The translations under genes were made by a program, and so were the position numbers. Shown piece by piece: positions 60,567 through 64,000 of a DNA stretch of 64,000 nucleotides; the first letter of the stretch is position 1; every line of letters starts with the position of its first letter. The notes beneath the pieces are model-generated. The model was not told the origin of the DNA, searched no databases, and was given only the letters and a program-made list of their open reading frames with translations. The stretch covers positions 16,367 to 80,366 of the forward strand of contig NZ_JONP01000023.1 in the NCBI RefSeq assembly GCF_000711725.1, in the 5' to 3' direction. This stretch comes from Roseomonas aerilata DSM 19363 (GTDB taxonomy: Bacteria; Pseudomonadota; Alphaproteobacteria; Acetobacterales; Acetobacteraceae).

Positions 60567-61520
60567 ATGCATAGCAATCGTCGTGTTCTTCTCGCTACTG
60601 CTCTCGGCCTGCTGGCGCCCCGCTCCGCCTTAGCCCAGCCGGCCCGCGCTTCGGCCCTCCCGGTAGTGGCCAGCTTCTCCATCCTTGGCGACATGGTACG
60701 ACAGGTCGCCGGCGACCGGCCGCAGGCGCTGCGCGTCCTCGTCGGTCCGGACGCCGACTCGCACGAGTTCCAGCCCCGGCCGTCGGACGCAGAGGTACTG
60801 CGCGGCGCGGCCCTCCTGGTCCGTAACGGCCTGGGCTTCGACACTTGGCTGGACCGGCTTACCCTGGCCGCTTCCTTCCGGGGCACCCTCGTCACGGCTA
60901 CGAACGGCGTGAGGCTGCGTCTCCTGGAGGGTGGCGACGCCCACGCCCATCCTGGACACTCGTACGGCGGCAAAGACGGCCGCACCCCGGATCCGCACGC
61001 CTGGGGCGACCCGCGCAATGCGCTGATCTACGTCCGCAATATCGCCGCCGGCCTGTCCGCTGCCGACCCCGCCAATGCAGCGCTCTACCATCGTAACGCC
61101 GAGGCCTATACCGCGCGTCTGACCACGCTCGACAGGGAGGTGCGTGCGGCTGTTGCCACTGTACCGGAGGCCCGTCGACAGGTGGTCACCAGCCATGACG
61201 CCTTCGGCTATTTCGGAGCCGCTTACGGAATCCGCTTCTTGGCCCCGCAGGGCGTCAGCACGGCCTCGGAGCCCACCGCAACCGAGGTCGCCTCGCTTAT
61301 CCGGCAGGTACGGGCGGAAGGAATCACCGCTGTTTTCGTCGAGAACATGTCCAACCCTGCGACGTTGGAGCGCCTGGCGCAGGACGCCGGGGTTCGCGTG
61401 CGCGGTAGCCTCTACGCCGATGCGCTCTCCCCGCCCGATGGTCCGGCGCCGACTTACGAGGCCCTGATCCGCCACAACACCCGCCTGATTGTACCTGCGA
61501 TGCGCGGGGACGCTGCCTGA
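60567..61520 (+). CDS. znuA: Zinc ABC transporter substrate-binding protein ZnuA
   Basis: A 317-residue cluster A-I metal-binding protein. A signal (RVLLATALGLLAPRSALA) precedes LPVVASFSILGDMVRQVAGD. Metal ligands are visible as PDADSHEFQPRPSD, PDPHAWGDPRNA and VVTSHDAFGYFGAAYGIRFL, and ASEPTATEVASLIRQ follows. The usual long His-rich loop is reduced to AHAHPGHSY. No znuB or znuC follows; the next gene downstream is convergent. It is thus an orphan whose membrane partners must be elsewhere. Zur-like box immediately upstream. Confidence 0.88.
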   Translation: MHSNRRVLLATALGLLAPRSALAQPARASALPVVASFSILGDMVRQVAGDRPQALRVLVGPDADSHEFQPRPSDAEVLRGAALLVRNGLGFDTWLDRLTLAASFRGTLVTATNGVRLRLLEGGDAHAHPGHSYGGKDGRTPDPHAWGDPRNALIYVRNIAAGLSAADPANAALYHRNAEAYTARLTTLDREVRAAVATVPEARRQVVTSHDAFGYFGAAYGIRFLAPQGVSTASEPTATEVASLIRQVRAEGITAVFVENMSNPATLERLAQDAGVRVRGSLYADALSPPDGPAPTYEALIRHNTRLIVPAMRGDAA

Positions 61521-61577
61521 GACAAGAAGCCTGAGCAGTTGTGTCCCTGAAGCGGGTGGTCACCAGAACCGCCGGTT

Positions 61578-61967
61578 TTAGGCGCAGCCCTGTCCGCGGT
61601 AAGTGTACCCGCTGACCCAGCCTTCGCGAAGGGCGAAGGTAACATCGCACTGCACGGGAGCGTAGGTGGTGGAGAAGCCGCCACCAAAGCCGCCGTACCT
61701 GCCGTAGAAGCCGCGCCCGAAACCGCCATAGAAGGGACCGGCGTAGCCGCTGGGCGGGGCGACAGTTCGCTGCTCCTCGTACTTCAAAAACTTTTGGCCG
61801 CCGGTTTCATAGTTGCTGGCCGGCACGCCGATAGTGGAGACGAGTTCAAGCTCCGACTTCCCGACATACGCCGCGAGGCGATCGTTCAGGTTCGGCCCGG
61901 TTGCGCAGCTGGACAAGGTGAGAAGGCACAGCGGGAGGACCAGAATAGCGCGTTGCATGTCACACAT
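61578..61967 (-). CDS. Small Gly/Tyr-rich lipoprotein
   Basis: A 129-residue lipoprotein by its leader (LVLPLCLLTLSSC with the lipobox Cys). After it come GPNLNDRLAAYVGKSELELV, similar to SmpA/OmlA-like small lipoproteins, then a Gly/Phe/Tyr-rich segment (GPFYGGFGRGFYGRYGGFGG) and CDVTFALREGWVSGYTYRG. It lies 58 bases after zur on the same strand and may be co-transcribed, hence zinc-responsive. No specific function can be read. An ATG three codons further in is an alternative start. Confidence 0.7.
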   Translation of the reverse strand: MCDMQRAILVLPLCLLTLSSCATGPNLNDRLAAYVGKSELELVSTIGVPASNYETGGQKFLKYEEQRTVAPPSGYAGPFYGGFGRGFYGRYGGFGGGFSTTYAPVQCDVTFALREGWVSGYTYRGQGCA

Positions 61968-62025
61968 TTGAGCCTCCACCCGGAACGCGAAACGGAGCGA
62001 TGGAGAGATTTCTGTCCCGTCGTAA

Positions 62026-62544
62026 TCAGGCGGTGCTCGGCGCTGGCGCAGTACTGACCTTGACGCTCTCGTGGGACGCGCAGCCGCTGCAGAGGCCATC
62101 CACCTCTACTGTCCGGCCAAACACCTGAAAGCCAACTCTCCCTACCATGCTGGCGATCGCGTGCTCGACCCGATGGTCCTCGATCTCGGTTGCCCGTCCA
62201 CAGGACTGGCACAGCAGGAAGGCGTGGGCATGCCCGGGCGCGGCACCACAGGTCATGCACGCCACATAGGTCGACTGAGAGGCAAGACGATGGGCGAGGC
62301 CCTGGGTAACGAGGAAGTCGAGCGCCCGATAGATGGCAGGCGGCGCCGCTGGACCGGCCATCACCCTCAGGTGGTCGAGGAGAGCATAGGCCCCCATCGG
62401 GCGAGGTGCTTCCAGCAGGATGCTCAAGACCTGCCGCCGCCAGGGCGTGAGCCGTACGCTCAGCTTTCGACACCTCTCCTCTGCCAAAGCAAGGAGGCGC
62501 TCTGTGCCCGGAAGGACACCGGGCGGCGATAGCACTTGCGTCAT
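62026..62544 (-). CDS. zur: Zinc uptake regulator (Fur family, Zur)
   Basis: A 172-residue Fur-superfamily repressor. The winged helix contains RLTPWRRQVLSILLEAPRPM and APPAIYRALDFLVTQGLAHR. The C-terminal domain has YVACMTCGAAPGHAHAFLLC, QSCGRATEIEDH and CSGCASH, giving two Cys-x2-Cys pairs for structural zinc and His/Glu for the sensing site. PGHAHAFLLC is Zur-like rather than Fur-like. The ATG is five bases from the Zur-like box, so autoregulation and a very short leader are likely. Confidence 0.9.
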   Translation of the reverse strand: MTQVLSPPGVLPGTERLLALAEERCRKLSVRLTPWRRQVLSILLEAPRPMGAYALLDHLRVMAGPAAPPAIYRALDFLVTQGLAHRLASQSTYVACMTCGAAPGHAHAFLLCQSCGRATEIEDHRVEHAIASMVGRVGFQVFGRTVEVDGLCSGCASHESVKVSTAPAPSTA

Positions 62545-62548
62545 GTGG

Positions 62549-62566
62549 GTTATGTTATAACGTACG
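62549..62566. promoter_or_regulatory. Zur-like box between zur and COG0523 gene
   Basis: GTTATGTTATAACGTACG holds the shared 12-mer and a near-perfect palindrome TATGTTATAACGTA (62551-62564, one mismatch). It lies five bases upstream of the zur ATG and ~60 bases upstream of the COG0523 GTPase start, so one operator can govern both. Confidence 0.75.
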
Positions 62567-62627
62567 AATCTTGAAGAGAAGGCCTTTCGCTGCAGCCGAC
62601 ATGGCCAGCGGACGGATAACCGAGGCC

Positions 62628-63692
62628 ATGACCGACCACCCTCCCCTTCCCGCTGCCCTGCTCACCGGCCTTCTCGGGGCGGGCAAGACGACTCCTCTCA
62701 ACCACCTGCTCAAGCGGCGGGAACTCGCCGACACGGCGGTTCTCATCAACGAGTTTGGGGAGGTCGGGCTCGACCACCTCCTCGTTGAGCGCCTCGACGA
62801 GGACGCCGTCCTCCTCAATGCGGGCTGCCTCTGCTGCACAGTGCGCGGCGACCTGCTGCGCGCCCTGGCCGGTCCCGCCGTCCGCATGGAGGCCGGGCAG
62901 CGGGTCCGGCGCGTCGTCATCGAGACCACAGGGCTCGCCGACCCGGCGCCGATCCTACACACGCTGATGTCCGATCCACAGCTGCTGCGGGACTTCGCGC
63001 TGGACGAGGTCGTGACCCTCGTGGACGCCGTGAACGGCGCAGCGACACTGGACGCTCAGCCCGAGGCGGTGAAGCAGGCCGCGGTCGCCGACCGTCTCGT
63101 CCTCACCAAGTCCGACATCGCCGTGCCGGGAGTGACAGCTTCCCTGGAGGAGCGCCTAGGGCGCCTGAACCCCTCCGCGCCGCTCCGACGGTCTATGCAG
63201 GTGATGTGTCACCGGGGGGCTGTCCTTGGCGTGGGTCCTTACAGCCCGGCTGCCAAGGCTGAAGAGGTGCTGATCTGGCTCGGCGAGGAAGCGCGGGCCG
63301 CGGTGCTCACGCAACATGACGGCCATGAGCACAGCCATCGCCATCATCACGATCCCAACCGGCACGACCCTCGGATCTCCTCGTTCTGCCTCCTGTTCGA
63401 AAAGCCACTGCCCCTCGCCGGACTTGCCCTCTGGCTCGACATGATGATCGCGACGCGCGGCGCCGATCTGCTCCGCGTGAAGGGTTTGCTGAACATCGAG
63501 GGCGAGCACCGGCCGGTCGTACTGCACGCGGTCGGGCATGTCCTGCACCCGACGGTCCGGCTCTCCGCCTGGCCGGATGCGGACCAGCGCTCATGCCTTG
63601 TCTTCATCGTCCGCGACATGGCGCGGGAGGGTGTGGAGTCCAGCCTTCGCGCCTTCCTCACCGCCGCCTCGACGCCGCTTCCGGCGCAATGA
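62628..63692 (+). CDS. COG0523 (CobW/ZigA-like) zinc metallochaperone GTPase
   Basis: A ~354-residue G3E GTPase. Walker A is GLLGAGKTTPLN, with Pro where Leu is usual. VLINEFGEVGLDHLLV, the metal-site CxCC (GCLCCTVRGDL) and the GTP specificity motif LVLTKSDIA follow. A His-rich stretch (DGHEHSHRHHHDPNRHD) precedes the C-terminal domain. Several starts are possible; I used the ATG giving MTDHPPLPAALLTG. Zur-regulated members supply scarce zinc to client enzymes. A second gene of the family follows 18 bases on. Confidence 0.87.
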   Translation: MTDHPPLPAALLTGLLGAGKTTPLNHLLKRRELADTAVLINEFGEVGLDHLLVERLDEDAVLLNAGCLCCTVRGDLLRALAGPAVRMEAGQRVRRVVIETTGLADPAPILHTLMSDPQLLRDFALDEVVTLVDAVNGAATLDAQPEAVKQAAVADRLVLTKSDIAVPGVTASLEERLGRLNPSAPLRRSMQVMCHRGAVLGVGPYSPAAKAEEVLIWLGEEARAAVLTQHDGHEHSHRHHHDPNRHDPRISSFCLLFEKPLPLAGLALWLDMMIATRGADLLRVKGLLNIEGEHRPVVLHAVGHVLHPTVRLSAWPDADQRSCLVFIVRDMAREGVESSLRAFLTAASTPLPAQ

Positions 63693-63710
63693 CGAAATTA
63701 GGAGTTCCTC

Positions 63711-64000
63711 ATGACAACGCAGACCCAGATCCCCGTGACCGTGCTGACCGGCTATCTCGGCGCCGGCAAGACCACCCTGCTCAACCGCATCCTGACGGAG
63801 GACCACGGCAAGAAGTACGCCGTCGTCATCAACGAGTTCAGTGAGCTCGGCGTAGACAACGACCTCGTCGTCGACGCGGACGAGGAGGTCTTCGAGATGA
63901 ACAACGGCTGCATCTGCTGCACCGTGCGCGGCGATCTGATTCGGATCATCGGAAACTTGGTCAAGCGCAAGTCGCTCGACGGCATTATCATCGAGACGAC
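63711..64000 (+). CDS. Second COG0523 GTPase (partial, runs off window)
   Basis: The first 96 codons are present: VTVLTGYLGAGKTTLLNRIL is the P-loop, VVINEFSELGVDNDLVVDAD the switch region and GCICCTVRGDLIRIIG the CxCC metal motif, then IIIET. AGGAGTTCCTC precedes the ATG. The P-loop here has the normal Leu, unlike the upstream paralogue. The two genes are spaced like one operon downstream of the Zur-like box. The C-terminal domain is outside the window. Confidence 0.9.
   Translation, partial: MTTQTQIPVTVLTGYLGAGKTTLLNRILTEDHGKKYAVVINEFSELGVDNDLVVDADEEVFEMNNGCICCTVRGDLIRIIGNLVKRKSLDGIIIET

Noticed and set aside
61540..61580. Bidirectional terminator between znuA and the lipoprotein gene
   Set aside because: AACCGCCGGTTTT gives only a 4-base stem; too weak to call.
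1..64000. CRISPR arrays, tRNA or rRNA genes, phage modules, replication origin
   Set aside because: I saw no regularly spaced repeats of CRISPR size, no tRNA cloverleaf or rRNA sequence, and no phage structural or replication genes.

Overview
The window is about 68-70% G+C with strong third-position GC bias. It carries several Bug-type (tripartite tricarboxylate) periplasmic receptors, IclR/MarR/GntR-controlled catabolic operons, and IS6-, IS5- and IS110-type elements. This fits an alphaproteobacterium of the Acetobacteraceae (Roseomonas-like) and reads as accessory or megaplasmid-like DNA. That placement comes from gene content only; there is no rRNA or tRNA in the window.

Layout. (1) 0.2-7.3 kb: a Bug receptor / HMG-CoA-lyase-like / family III CoA-transferase / Bug receptor operon diverges from an IclR regulator that is followed by a LeuCD-like hydro-lyase pair. 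(2) 7.8-12.6 kb: a tightly overlapping operon (Bug receptor, double-hotdog hydratase, CoA-transferase, CitE-like lyase) diverges from a second IclR gene. Together these two loci look like a C5-dicarboxylate (itaconate/citraconate/mesaconate to citramalyl-CoA to acetyl-CoA + pyruvate) module. (3) 12.6-18.2 kb: a graveyard with a dinB fragment, an IS6-type element split by an IS110-family element, an EAL-domain fragment, a hybrid-kinase fragment, an intact IS5-type transposase gene and transposase remnants. (4) 18.3-26.3 kb: a MarR-controlled Rieske dioxygenase operon (reductase, alpha, beta, ferredoxin), a Bug receptor, an FAD monooxygenase, a DUF2783 protein and an MBL-fold protein. (5) 26.4-29.5 kb: Bug receptor, nitrilase and aldoxime dehydratase, an aldoxime-to-nitrile-to-acid route. 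(6) 30-37.5 kb: a MarR/decarboxylase-like pair, IS-scarred gene fragments, an isonitrile-hydratase-like gene with a GlxA-type regulator, and a BdcA-like SDR. (7) 37.8-41.9 kb: DUF2946 protein, TonB-dependent receptor and PepSY membrane protein, a metal/siderophore uptake set. (8) 42.2-49 kb: a GntR-family regulator with two winged helices and a six-gene operon (diketo-deoxy-sugar-acid hydrolase-like, lactate-oxidase-like, acetoacetate-decarboxylase-like, two SDRs, MHS transporter).

(9) 49.8-64 kb is the most distinctive part: an apparent zinc-starvation island. The same 12-mer (GTTATGTTATAA), inside a Zur-like palindrome, occurs in three promoter regions. One lies between exbB-exbD-tonB and a TonB-dependent receptor followed by a complete peptide/nickel-type ABC importer. 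One lies at the start of znuA. One lies between zur and two COG0523 metallochaperone GTPase genes. I infer a Zur-controlled import route for a zinc-metallophore complex, with no metallophore biosynthesis genes in view. Two of its energising genes appear broken as written: tonB by a frameshift and exbD by an internal TAG.
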